Shown here piece by piece: positions 48,665 through 57,178 of a stretch of DNA of 64,000 nt; position 1 is the stretch's first letter; every line of letters begins with the position of its first letter. The notes under the pieces were generated by a model that was not told the DNA's origin, made no database searches, and worked only from the letters and a program-made list of their open reading frames with translations. Origin of the DNA: an uncultured Polycyclovorans sp. (GTDB taxonomy: Bacteria > Pseudomonadota > Gammaproteobacteria > Nevskiales > Nevskiaceae); NCBI GenBank assembly GCA_936928855.1, contig CAKZHZ010000078.1:20193-84192 (forward strand), given 5' to 3'. The translations under genes were made by a program, and so were the position numbers.

Positions 48665-49305
48665 GGCGTTCCCTCGTCGTCGCGCGCGTCATCGGCGCTC
48701 AGTGCCTGCTCGATTTCGGCGATCCACACCTGCACCCGGAGGTCTTCGCTGCCATTGAGCGACAGATAGCGGCGATAGTGTTCCAGTGCCGCGCGGTCGC
48801 TGCCCGCGAGGTGGTTGTCGAGCAGGAGGCCGAGATTGAGGTGGGCTTCGGCGAAGTCCGGACGTGCTGCCAGTGCGGCCTCGTAGGCCTGACGGGCCCC
48901 AGCGTAGTCGCCCCCCTCGCGCAGCAGAATGCCGAGCTGGTTCTGGGCGGTGGCGTTGTCCGGGTTGAGCCGGACCGCAGTGGCGAAGGCCTGTCGGGCC
49001 TCGGCCTTGCGGTTCGCACGCTGGTGGATCAGGCCGAGGTTGGTCCAGGGGCCCGACTTTTCAGGGACCTCCTGGCTCAGCGCCTCAAAGGCCTGCTGGG
49101 CATCGCTGAACTGATTCGTTTCCAATAGCGCCACCGCCTCGGCATAGCGCTCCTCGGGCGTTTTCACCACCTCGGGTGCCGTTTCGGTCTCCGTGTCGGA
49201 TGTCGGCTCGGGGGTGCCCTTGCGATCCAGGCCGGCGCAGGCGCTCAGTGCCAGCCCGAGGGCCAGTGCCAGCGAGAGGCGCAGGTGCTCAGTTGAACGG
49301 TTCAT
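48661..49305 (-). CDS. TPR lipoprotein of the Agl-like operon
   Basis: 214 residues from ATG 49305. The lipobox ends LALSAC at C23, followed by a Thr/Glu/Pro linker. About four TPR units follow: ALLETNQFSDAQQAFEALSQ, GPWTNLGLIHQRANRKAEAR, TAQNQLGILLREGGDYAGAR and FAEAHLNLGLLLDNHLAGSD. It resembles outer-membrane TPR lipoproteins such as GltE of the Myxococcus machine or PilF. It overlaps the large TPR gene upstream by 17 bp. Confidence 0.9.
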   Translation of the reverse strand: MNRSTEHLRLSLALALGLALSACAGLDRKGTPEPTSDTETETAPEVVKTPEERYAEAVALLETNQFSDAQQAFEALSQEVPEKSGPWTNLGLIHQRANRKAEARQAFATAVRLNPDNATAQNQLGILLREGGDYAGARQAYEAALAARPDFAEAHLNLGLLLDNHLAGSDRAALEHYRRYLSLNGSEDLRVQVWIAEIEQALSADDARDDEGTP

Positions 49306-52138
49306 AGACGGCCTCCCCACGTTCGACGCGCCCATACAGGCCCGGAGCGATGGTCACCAACTGCTGGTAGCTGTTGCGGATCCATTCGTCGTAGATGCCC
49401 TGCGAGATACGCTTGAGGTTGGTTTCGAAGGTTTCGATGGCCCGTTCCTCGAAGGGGAAGGCCTGCTCTTCCAGCAGCAGTTCGAACTGCTCCAGCGCCA
49501 GCGCATCGAGGTTGCGCGGGCGCTCAGAGGCCATCAGCGCCTTGGCGAAGTCGTAATAGACCTTGCCCAGCTCGAAGGTGGCGGCAGTGGTGACTTCGGC
49601 AAAACCGAAGCCCGCGGCCTGGGTGAGCGACTGGATGGCGGTCTCCATCGATTGCCGTCGGGGCGGCAGGGAGTTTTCCAGCGGCAGGGTCAGCGCCAGT
49701 TTCGCGGTATCGGCCGCGAGCATGCGGCCGATCGCCAGAGAGGACTCTGCGGCTGCCAGACGGGTGGCATCGCTGCGCTCGGCACCGGCGCCGGCGTCCG
49801 CGCTGACGATCTGGCGCAGCCAGAACAGCTGTCGCTCGCGATCACCGGCCGTCGTGGTCAGTTCGACCAGACGGCTGCGCGCGGTCATGGCGCGATCGAC
49901 CGGTCGCGGATAGGCTGTGACGTAACGTTCGTAGGCCTGTGTCATCTCCGCACCCGCGTCCGCCTCGTCAAACAGCGTGGCGGACAGCCAGGCGGCGTCC
50001 TGACGGATCTCGGCAGACTCCGTCTCGCGTGTGAAGATGCGGCTGAACACCTCGGCGGCCTGGAACGGCTGCCCGTTGCGCTGATAGGCAACGGCCAGCT
50101 TCTTGTCGATATCGGCGAGCAGTGCGTGCTGCGGGTAGCGGCTGCGGAAGCCCTCCAGTTCGCGTGAGGCCTCCGGCCAGTCTTCAAGCTCGAACAGCAT
50201 CGATGCGCCGTCGTAGTCGGCGGTGGCGAGAATGCCCGCGTTCGGTGCGACCGTCTTCACCCGCAGGAAGTGGAAGGCCGCCTGTCGCAGGGCGCCCTCG
50301 TCGCGGGACCGCTCGCCCTGACGGTAGACCGCCTCGGCGAGGCGCTCGATGATCTCCGGCCGCTCGGTGGCCTTTTCGGACACCAGCTCCAGCTCCTGCA
50401 CAAAGGCTTGCTCAGCTTCGGCAAAGCGTTCCTGCGCGAAATGACTGTTGCCGGTCACGCTCCAGGCATTGCGGCGCAGGCGGTAATCGACCGGTGGTGG
50501 GTAATCGAGCACGCGTTTGGCCACCGTGATGGCGCGATCGTAGTCCTGCAGTTCGTACAGGTCTTCGGCGGCACGGGTCAGCACCGGCAGCAGTTGTCCG
50601 TGGCCGGGGTAGGTATCGGCGAAGCGCAGCGCGGCATCAATGGCCTGTCGCAGGGCCGGCTCGCGCTGCGTGTCGACCTGTGCTTCGGCATAGGCGTGGT
50701 ACGCCAGCACCGAGGCATGTGCGGCGTCGGCCGAGCGGACATGGCGCGGATAGTCATAGGCCGTGCGGGCGTACTCCTCCGCTGCGGTCAGCAGTTCGCC
50801 GCCATTGAGCAGCGATTCCGCCAGCAGGAAGTTGATCTCGGCGATCTCGCCGTCGTTGGGGTAGACCTCCAGGATCCGGCGGAAATAACCCGCCGCCGTG
50901 AGGAAGTCGGTCTTGGCAGCGGCCTGTTCCTCCTCGGGCATCTGCTGTCCCTTGGCATAGAAGTGCCGGGCCAGATCCGCAAGGTGGATGCGCAGAGTGC
51001 CCAGCACCGCGTTGCTGGGGCGGTTGCCTGCCCAATACGGCGCAGCGGGATCATAGGTTTCCGCGTAGCGCGCCTTCTCGCGCACCACCAGATCGTTGAA
51101 GCCGCCGTCGTCGTAGGCACTGATCACACGCGACTGGAAATCCGGGGCCAGGGCGTGCTGGGGATAGCGGGTGACAAAGGCGGCGGAGGCCTCGGCGGCG
51201 TCGGTGAAGCGCTGACGTTCCAGCAACTGGTCGCCCAGCGACACATAGACGAGGGGGAAGAAGCGTGGATCGCCGGCCTGGGCAAAGTAGTCGTTGGCGG
51301 CGGTGCCGCCGCCCAGGTTGGCGAACGACAGGCTGATCACCCGCAGGGCATCCTTGGCGTAGTCGGCCTGGGTGCCGCGGACCTGGGCAAGCACCAGGGT
51401 CGGGTCGAAGAAGCTGGCGTCCTGGGGCAGCACGCGGTCAAGAATGGCGACGAACACGTCCACCGCCTCGGTGTACTTGCCCTGCTTGTAGCGCGACCAG
51501 CCGTACTTGTACTGCGCCGGTTCGAAGAACGGCGTCTCGGCCCCTTGAGCCAGGACGATGCCGTACTCGCTCTCGGCCTCCGCATAGCGGGCCTCGAAGA
51601 ACAGCAGCTCGGCACGACGGAAGCGCGCATCGTTGACCAGCCGGGAGTCCGGGTGACGCGCGGTCATCGTGGCAAGGGTGTCGATCGCTGCCGGGGTGTC
51701 GCCGAGGTTCTGCAGGGCGCGTGCGCGCTGATAATAGATACGGTCGTTGTCGGGGCTGTCAGGGTTGTCCTTCAGCAGCCGGTCGTATTGCTTGATCGAG
51801 TCGCGCAGGTCACCTTCGACTGCCTCGGTATTGCCCTCGGCATCAGCCACCTGGACCTGCAGGTCGGCCAGACGGCGACGCGACTCATCGCGGGTGGCGT
51901 CGTCGGCGGACTGGAGTTCCAGCAGCTTGCGGTAGTTCTCGATGGCCTTGCCGGGGTCGGCGGCGATCGGCTCGGAGCGGATGATCGGCAGCACCTCTTC
52001 CGGTGGCGCCTCCCGTTTGCCGAGGGTTTCGCCGATATCCGGCGTGGGGTCGATCTTGGCGGCCATAGGGCTGACGCAGCCCGCGATCGCCAGCGGGATC
52101 AGGGCCAGGGCCAGCCCGCGCAGAGGCAGGGCACTCAT
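49289..52138 (-). CDS. Large TPR lipoprotein of the Agl-like operon
   Basis: 949 residues. The lipoprotein signal ends AIAGC (C21). The rest is almost entirely TPR/SEL1-like helical repeat, e.g. RARALQNLGDTPAAIDTLAT, SEYGIVLAQGAETPFFEPAQ and AYQRNGQPFQAAEVFSRIFT. The length and architecture match the long TPR protein (GltD/AgnA-like) of Agl-Glt systems. It presumably spans the periplasm as a scaffold between stator and outer membrane. It overlaps the next TPR gene upstream by 4 bp. Confidence 0.9.
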   Translation of the reverse strand: MSALPLRGLALALIPLAIAGCVSPMAAKIDPTPDIGETLGKREAPPEEVLPIIRSEPIAADPGKAIENYRKLLELQSADDATRDESRRRLADLQVQVADAEGNTEAVEGDLRDSIKQYDRLLKDNPDSPDNDRIYYQRARALQNLGDTPAAIDTLATMTARHPDSRLVNDARFRRAELLFFEARYAEAESEYGIVLAQGAETPFFEPAQYKYGWSRYKQGKYTEAVDVFVAILDRVLPQDASFFDPTLVLAQVRGTQADYAKDALRVISLSFANLGGGTAANDYFAQAGDPRFFPLVYVSLGDQLLERQRFTDAAEASAAFVTRYPQHALAPDFQSRVISAYDDGGFNDLVVREKARYAETYDPAAPYWAGNRPSNAVLGTLRIHLADLARHFYAKGQQMPEEEQAAAKTDFLTAAGYFRRILEVYPNDGEIAEINFLLAESLLNGGELLTAAEEYARTAYDYPRHVRSADAAHASVLAYHAYAEAQVDTQREPALRQAIDAALRFADTYPGHGQLLPVLTRAAEDLYELQDYDRAITVAKRVLDYPPPVDYRLRRNAWSVTGNSHFAQERFAEAEQAFVQELELVSEKATERPEIIERLAEAVYRQGERSRDEGALRQAAFHFLRVKTVAPNAGILATADYDGASMLFELEDWPEASRELEGFRSRYPQHALLADIDKKLAVAYQRNGQPFQAAEVFSRIFTRETESAEIRQDAAWLSATLFDEADAGAEMTQAYERYVTAYPRPVDRAMTARSRLVELTTTAGDRERQLFWLRQIVSADAGAGAERSDATRLAAAESSLAIGRMLAADTAKLALTLPLENSLPPRRQSMETAIQSLTQAAGFGFAEVTTAATFELGKVYYDFAKALMASERPRNLDALALEQFELLLEEQAFPFEERAIETFETNLKRISQGIYDEWIRNSYQQLVTIAPGLYGRVERGEAVYEPFN

Positions 52139-53943
52139 TGCAGTTCACCCTTGAGTTGGCGGTCGTAGAGGCGCGCCAGCGCGAAGCGGGCCTCGACCAG
52201 ATAGCGCTCGATGGTTTTCTGTTGCCCGGTCAACTCCTCACGGGCCATTTCGTTGAGGATGCCCGATTGCGCGTCGGCGGCGGCCTCGACCTGCAGGCGC
52301 AGGGTGCGCACGTTTTCCAGCAGCTGCTGGCTGCGCTCGTAGGGGCCATTGAAACGCGCAGGCGGTGCGCTGGGCTTCAGGCGTGGGGGCGGTGCCGTTG
52401 TGTCGTTGGGCAGCGCGGCATCGTAGCGCCCAGGTGGCGCCAGTTGCTGCGCCATGACCAGGGAGGACAGGTCGAGGGTGTCGTCCGGCGGTGTCCAGCC
52501 GTCGCGGGCCCGTGCGAGCAGATCTTCCACCGCGACTGGGTCGCGGGGGTTGTCGCGATAGGTACGGCCAACCGCCGCCAGGCGCTCCCGCCAGCTTTCC
52601 AGGTTCCGCGCCATCAGCCGCAGGTCACGGTAGCGTTTCAGGGCCTCCTGAAAACGGTGCTCTGCGAGCAGACTCTGCAGGTAATAGGTTTCCGGTGCGT
52701 CGGGGAGGTCCTTCAGGCGCCATGCCACGCCGGATTCGGCGTTGGCGTCGCGACGGACGATGGTCTCGATCATGCGACCACCGTTGATGGAGTCCATCGC
52801 CGTGTTCATGCGCACCCGGTTCTGCTCCAGTTCCTCAATGGCCCGCTCGTAGTACTGCAGGGCCTGGGTATGGGCGCCGAGCTTGTCGAGGGAGTAGGGA
52901 ATGGCCAGCCAGCCCTCCTGAACAGCGGGATCCAGCGGATCGCGGCTGATCAGTTCGATCCAGGCCGCGAGCGCGCGCCGCAGCGCTTCCTCCTGATCTT
53001 CCGAGATGCTGCTGAGGCGGAAGTTGCGGAAGCCGGCCCGATAGTAGACATCGCGCTCGAGGAAGCCGGGGCGCAGCAGGCCGCCGATGGTAGAGAAGTT
53101 TGAGAAGGGATCCTCATCCTCGATGTTGGCAGCGCGTCGCTGGCGCTCGCCGCGGGGGCTCAGTTCGGCCCAGCCGAGGCCCAGCAGGGCGCGGTTGGAG
53201 AATGGCCCCTTGACCCGGATACGCTGAAAAATGGCCTTGGCCGAGCCGCCCAGCTCCTCCGACAGAAAGTGCCAGCCCAGCGTGAGGTTGGCCTTGTCGC
53301 GCAGCGCCTGATCTTCCAGAGACGCGATGGTCATGCGGCCGACGCGATCCAGCTGGGCGCGGCCGGTATCCTCTTCCCCACTGTTGATGAGCGCCACCCC
53401 GAGGTTGTAGCGGGTGTAGGCGGTGCCGCGCTCGCGGTCTTCGAGGTCCTGCAGCAGGGGCAGAGCGTCTTCGTAGCGGGATTCGGCCAGGTAGACCTGA
53501 GCCAACTGACTCTGCCAGCGGGGGCGCAGATGGTCCGGCACCTGATCATCGATCGCCTTGAGGCGGCCGACGGCGTCGGCATAGCGCGCCCGCTGATAGT
53601 CGAACTCGGCGACGCGCAGCTGCGCATCGATCCAGCGGTCGCTGTCATCGGTGATCACCGCGAGATGACGGTAGATCTCGACCGCTCGATCCCGCAGTGC
53701 AAAGGCCAGCAGGGTGTCGGCGAGCTGCCACTGATAAGCCTCGGGGAAGGTTTCCGGCTGGGCATCGCCGGCCAGCGCCTCGAGGAGAATGGCAGCACTG
53801 AAATGGCGCGCGTCGGCGCCCAGGGTCATGGCCTGGCGCAACTGGGGGTCGGCAGCGCTGCCGGGCGCGTAGGCGACTGGCTCCGCAGAGGCAAGAGCCG
53901 GGACGATCAGGAGCGAGGCGGCAAAACGGGCAATGGAACTCAC
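52135..53943 (-). CDS. Periplasmic TPR protein of the Agl-like operon
   Basis: 602 residues with a signal peptide (FAASLLIVPALASAEPVAYA). Helical TPR-like repeats cover about residues 45-350, e.g. AVGRLKAIDDQVPDHLRPRW and AQVYLAESRYEDALPLLQDL. A distinctive region RRAANIEDEDPFSNFSTIGG precedes a coiled-coil C-terminus (QQLLENVRTLRLQVEAAADA). It corresponds in position and domain type to GltC-like proteins. It overlaps both neighbours by 4 bp. Confidence 0.88.
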   Translation of the reverse strand: MSSIARFAASLLIVPALASAEPVAYAPGSAADPQLRQAMTLGADARHFSAAILLEALAGDAQPETFPEAYQWQLADTLLAFALRDRAVEIYRHLAVITDDSDRWIDAQLRVAEFDYQRARYADAVGRLKAIDDQVPDHLRPRWQSQLAQVYLAESRYEDALPLLQDLEDRERGTAYTRYNLGVALINSGEEDTGRAQLDRVGRMTIASLEDQALRDKANLTLGWHFLSEELGGSAKAIFQRIRVKGPFSNRALLGLGWAELSPRGERQRRAANIEDEDPFSNFSTIGGLLRPGFLERDVYYRAGFRNFRLSSISEDQEEALRRALAAWIELISRDPLDPAVQEGWLAIPYSLDKLGAHTQALQYYERAIEELEQNRVRMNTAMDSINGGRMIETIVRRDANAESGVAWRLKDLPDAPETYYLQSLLAEHRFQEALKRYRDLRLMARNLESWRERLAAVGRTYRDNPRDPVAVEDLLARARDGWTPPDDTLDLSSLVMAQQLAPPGRYDAALPNDTTAPPPRLKPSAPPARFNGPYERSQQLLENVRTLRLQVEAAADAQSGILNEMAREELTGQQKTIERYLVEARFALARLYDRQLKGELQ

Positions 53944-54509
53944 GGTTGCGAGGCCTTCAGGCTGCGCAGCACCAGTGTCGGCTTGCTGCTGCGGGGTGGC
54001 CGGGTCAGGTTCAGTTCGATTTCACCACTGGTCAGGCCGCGCTCGAATGTGGCCTCGTAGAAGCCTTCGAACGGCGGCTTTTCCTCTCCACGGACCGCAT
54101 AGCTGCCGCGGAGTTCGACCTGAATCCGGTGGCTGCCACTGCCAAGGTTGGTCCTGGCGACCCGCTGCAGCCCGCCGGTGGTCAGCAGGGCGGTGGCCTC
54201 GCTTTCGCTCAGGTGGTGGGTGATCGGCGGGCGGTCGTCGACGGTCAGCACCACCGACTCGATCAACAGCGGGCTGATGTCGACACCGAGATAGAAATCG
54301 GTGCGGGTGGCGGCGGGATACAGCAGGTCATCCTCGGTCCGTGTGGCCTCGACGTTGAGCTGCAGTACCTCCGCCCTGAGCTGCTCGATACTGCGGTCCA
54401 GGGCCTGGACGTCGGGGGTCTCCGCGCGCGCAGCCGCCACCGCAAGCAGGGCGGATACAGCCGTGATGACACCAGCGGATGAAGCCTGGAACGCGGGGCG
54501 GAAGGTCAT
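53940..54509 (-). CDS. Secreted beta-rich protein, first gene of the Agl-like operon
   Basis: 189 residues. The signal peptide (AVSALLAVAAARA) is followed by a short coiled coil (VQALDRSIEQLRAEVLQLNV) and a beta-rich domain: TDFYLGVDISPLLIESVVLT, SGSHRIQVELRGSYAVRGEE, GEIELNLTRPPRSSKPTLVL. No family name is assigned. As first gene it marks the promoter side (54510-54580). It overlaps the TPR gene by 4 bp. Confidence 0.85.
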   Translation of the reverse strand: MTFRPAFQASSAGVITAVSALLAVAAARAETPDVQALDRSIEQLRAEVLQLNVEATRTEDDLLYPAATRTDFYLGVDISPLLIESVVLTVDDRPPITHHLSESEATALLTTGGLQRVARTNLGSGSHRIQVELRGSYAVRGEEKPPFEGFYEATFERGLTSGEIELNLTRPPRSSKPTLVLRSLKASQP

Positions 54510-54580
54510 ATATAAGCGGACTCTGGGAGCCCGGCGAGTGTAACAAAGGCGCCGTGGCTGCGGCGTCAGCCAAATGACGA

Positions 54581-55528
54581 TTACCCCAGCGGTACTGTCC
54601 GACCCCTCAAACGGCTCAACATGCCCATCAGGCGGCCGGCGACGCCGGATTCCTCCGCGTCGCGGATCGGTTCCACGGCATGCGCGGCATGCAGGGTGGG
54701 CGCCTGCTGCAGGGCCTGATGGTGACGCAGCGCGCTGGTCAGGCTCATGCCCAGGGGGCCGCGGCGGACCGGCTTGGGCAGCAGCCGGTAGACCTGGCCC
54801 TGATTGATCAGGCCGATGAACACCGAGACGTCCTGAAAGGGGGTCAGGACCACTGTGACGATGTCCGGATGCTCGGCTTTCAGCAGTTTGAGGAAGGCCC
54901 CCATGCTGTGGCCACCGACCCGCAGTTCCGAGACGATGACCCCGACCGGGTGGGACGCCATCAGCGGAAACGCTTCGTCCACGGACCGGGCCCAGTGCAC
55001 CGGAACGCTGGGCCCGAGAATCTCCTGAACACCTTGCACTACCGCAGCATCATCTTCGATGACCAGCACTGCCGGTCCGGCCGGACCGGCGGACGAGGGC
55101 ATGGCGCGGGTGGGGAGCGCCGCAGCGGTTTCGCGCGGCGGCGCGCTCCGCAATGAGCGCGAGATGCGCGCAGCCTGCGCCACCGTTTCCCGCAGGTTCT
55201 GGGCATCCCAGGGCTTTTGCACGAAACGGAAGATCTCGCCCTCATTGACGCTGGCCACCACGGCGTCCAGTTCCGCGTAACCGGTCAGCAGCAGCCGCAT
55301 GGTGTCCGGTGCCCGCTGGCGGACTTCCCGCAGCAGCTGGGCTCCTGTCATCAGCGGCATGCGCTGGTCGGAGACGATCACATCAGGGGGAGATGCCTCG
55401 ACCCAGGCGAGGGCCTGGCGGGCGTCGGTGGTCATACGGACGTCGTACTGACTGCGGAACAGCATGCCCAGCGAGCGCAGGATGCGTTCCTCGTCATCGA
55501 CCAGGATCAGGGAAGGTTTCGGGTTCAT
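54581..55528 (-). CDS. Double-receiver response regulator, second receiver degenerate
   Basis: 315 residues. REC1 (about 6-125) has the acidic pair D11/D12, phosphoacceptor D54 (VIVSDQRMP), the T/S switch LLTGYAE and the Lys in FVQKPWD. REC2 (about 153-270) keeps IEDD and the Lys in LPKPV, but its phosphoacceptor is Glu (E201 in GVIVSELRVGG). No DNA-binding output domain follows, only a ~45-residue tail. Its start overlaps the histidine kinase stop (ATGA). It probably acts through protein contacts. Confidence 0.9.
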   Translation of the reverse strand: MNPKPSLILVDDEERILRSLGMLFRSQYDVRMTTDARQALAWVEASPPDVIVSDQRMPLMTGAQLLREVRQRAPDTMRLLLTGYAELDAVVASVNEGEIFRFVQKPWDAQNLRETVAQAARISRSLRSAPPRETAAALPTRAMPSSAGPAGPAVLVIEDDAAVVQGVQEILGPSVPVHWARSVDEAFPLMASHPVGVIVSELRVGGHSMGAFLKLLKAEHPDIVTVVLTPFQDVSVFIGLINQGQVYRLLPKPVRRGPLGMSLTSALRHHQALQQAPTLHAAHAVEPIRDAEESGVAGRLMGMLSRLRGRTVPLG

Positions 55529-56856
55529 GCCGCCAGACTCTCAACCGGTTCGGGTTCCGCGCCGTGGGCGCGCAAGGGCAGGCTCAGCACGAAGCGGGTG
55601 CCGATGCCGGGTTTGGACGCCACCTGCAGACGACCGCCGTGCGCCTCGACGATCTGGAAACTGATCGACAGACCGAGGCCGGTTCCCTGGCCTACTGGCT
55701 TGGTGGTGAAGAAGGGATCAAAGATCTTCGCCAGGTGCTCGGGGGCGATGCCCTTGCCGTTGTCCTGGACGCTGACGTGGACCCAGTCGCCGTCGGCTTC
55801 GGTCTTGAGCAGCAGCTTGCCGCCGCTGTCGGGTACCGCCTGTGCGGCGTTGGTGACGAGGTTCAGCAGCACCTGGTTGATCTGTGAGGGTGAGCAGCTG
55901 ACCGCAGGGACATCGCCATATCGTTTGACCACGGCCAGGCGGTCCTTGATCACGTTATTGGCGATCATCAGGGTCTGATCCAGGCAGTCATTGAGACTGA
56001 TCTGCGCAACCCGGGCCTGATCAAGGCGGGAGAAGTTGCGCAGGTTCACGACCAGATCGCGAATCTGGTCGACACCGAACAGCGTGTCTTCAAACAGGCT
56101 TCGGGTGTCGTCGAGCACGCCGTCCCCCAGCGCACCCACCTGGGTGGTGACCGTCTGGATCTGCGTGGTGAGACGGGCTTCATCGGCCTCCGGGTCGGCG
56201 AACAGCTCGACCAGGTGATGCATCTGCCGGGCTGCTTCTGACAGTTCCGTGAACACGTCACGCACCATCTCGACGTTGTTGCGGACGTACCCCAGGGGCG
56301 TGTTGATCTCATGCGCCACGCCCGCCACCATCTGCCCGAGCGAGGCCATCTTTTCGCTTTGCACCAACGCAGCTTGCGATTGCTTGAGGTCGACGAAGGC
56401 GCTCGCCAGCTGGGCGGCACTCTGGTCCGCACGCGCGCGCAGTGCCGCCAGCAGGTCGAGTACCACGCCCATGCCCTGATAGCGGTTGCCATCGACGATG
56501 ACGAAGTCCTCCGTCAGTGGCGAGCCGATACGGGCAGTGACGTCGGCGGCGGCCTGTTCCAAAGGCAGATCGAGCGGCACGATCAGCGGCTGCTCGTTCA
56601 TCAGGGCGGTGACGGGACGGCTGCCATAAAGCTCCCGGCCGAAACGCCGCAGGAAGACCCCGTTGAGGGTGTGCCGTGACAGCGTGCCCACCACCACCTC
56701 GCCGATGACCACCGGCAGACACAGCAGTCCCGCGTTCTCTGGAGCCAGCAGACGTTCGGCAGCCGTATCAATGGTCATGTCCGGGCGCAAGGGCACGACC
56801 GGCATGCACAGGGCGGCGATATCGCCGAGCGGTGGGGGAGTGGGGGCGGGCACCAT
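55525..56856 (-). CDS. CBS-domain histidine kinase
   Basis: 443 residues without membrane segments. N-terminal CBS-like pair (about 13-125; DMTIDTAAERLLAPENAGLL, PLDLPLEQAAADVTARIGSP). A linker coiled coil leads to HisKA with H182 (MVAGVAHEINTPLGYVRNNV) and HATPase_c motifs VLLNLVTNAAQAVP, VQDNGKGIAPEHLAKIFDPF and GQGTGLGLSI. A cytosolic sensor kinase; CBS domains often sense adenosine nucleotides. It is co-translated with the double-receiver protein. Confidence 0.93.
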   Translation of the reverse strand: MVPAPTPPPLGDIAALCMPVVPLRPDMTIDTAAERLLAPENAGLLCLPVVIGEVVVGTLSRHTLNGVFLRRFGRELYGSRPVTALMNEQPLIVPLDLPLEQAAADVTARIGSPLTEDFVIVDGNRYQGMGVVLDLLAALRARADQSAAQLASAFVDLKQSQAALVQSEKMASLGQMVAGVAHEINTPLGYVRNNVEMVRDVFTELSEAARQMHHLVELFADPEADEARLTTQIQTVTTQVGALGDGVLDDTRSLFEDTLFGVDQIRDLVVNLRNFSRLDQARVAQISLNDCLDQTLMIANNVIKDRLAVVKRYGDVPAVSCSPSQINQVLLNLVTNAAQAVPDSGGKLLLKTEADGDWVHVSVQDNGKGIAPEHLAKIFDPFFTTKPVGQGTGLGLSISFQIVEAHGGRLQVASKPGIGTRFVLSLPLRAHGAEPEPVESLAA

Positions 56857-56904
56857 AGCCCCGCGCTTTTACGCCTGCGCTGTTGCGGGCAGATTAAAGC
56901 TTTA

Positions 56905-56923
56905 AATGAGAACGATTGCTAAT
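56905..56923. promoter_or_regulatory. Fur-box-like site
   Basis: AATGAGAACGATTGCTAAT matches 12 of 19 positions of AATGATAATCATTATCATT. It lies 75 bp upstream of the small ORF at 56999 and 48 bp upstream of the histidine kinase start on the other strand. Such a match is in the normal range for real Fur boxes. Confidence 0.55.
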
Positions 56924-56998
56924 CGCAATGAGTGCCGTTAGGCTAGCCCTGCGAGCACGCCGCCAGCATCCGCCCCACCTCTGATCAAGGAGACTCTC

Positions 56999-57178
56999 AT
57001 GGAATGGCTGGTCTTTATCAGTGTCGACCTTGCCGTCACCGGCGCGCTGGCCTGGACCCTGAACCGCTGGCTGCCCGGAACGCCGCCAGCAGCAGAAGCA
57101 TCCACAATGTCGGCACCGCCCAGGCTCCGCCGCCGCCGCCATCCACCAGTGCCGGCAGGCCGCGCGACGGCGCATTGA
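56999..57178 (+). CDS. 59-aa membrane peptide downstream of a Fur-like box
   Basis: ATG 56999 follows AAGGAG at a good distance. The peptide begins MEWLVFISVDLAVTGALAWT, a single membrane helix, then LNRWLPGTPPAAEASTMSAP and an Arg/Pro-rich tail. The last two thirds lie antisense to the 3' end of the hydrolase gene, and the tail looks like antisense coding, so the gene may have lost its original 3' end. The RBS and Fur-like box argue that it is expressed under low iron. No family is recognised. Confidence 0.5.
   Translation: MEWLVFISVDLAVTGALAWTLNRWLPGTPPAAEASTMSAPPRLRRRRHPPVPAGRATAH

Noticed and set aside
50270..52168. 632-codon plus-strand frame opposite the large TPR gene
   Set aside because: Antisense shadow of a repetitive high-GC gene; composition and lack of motifs do not support a protein.
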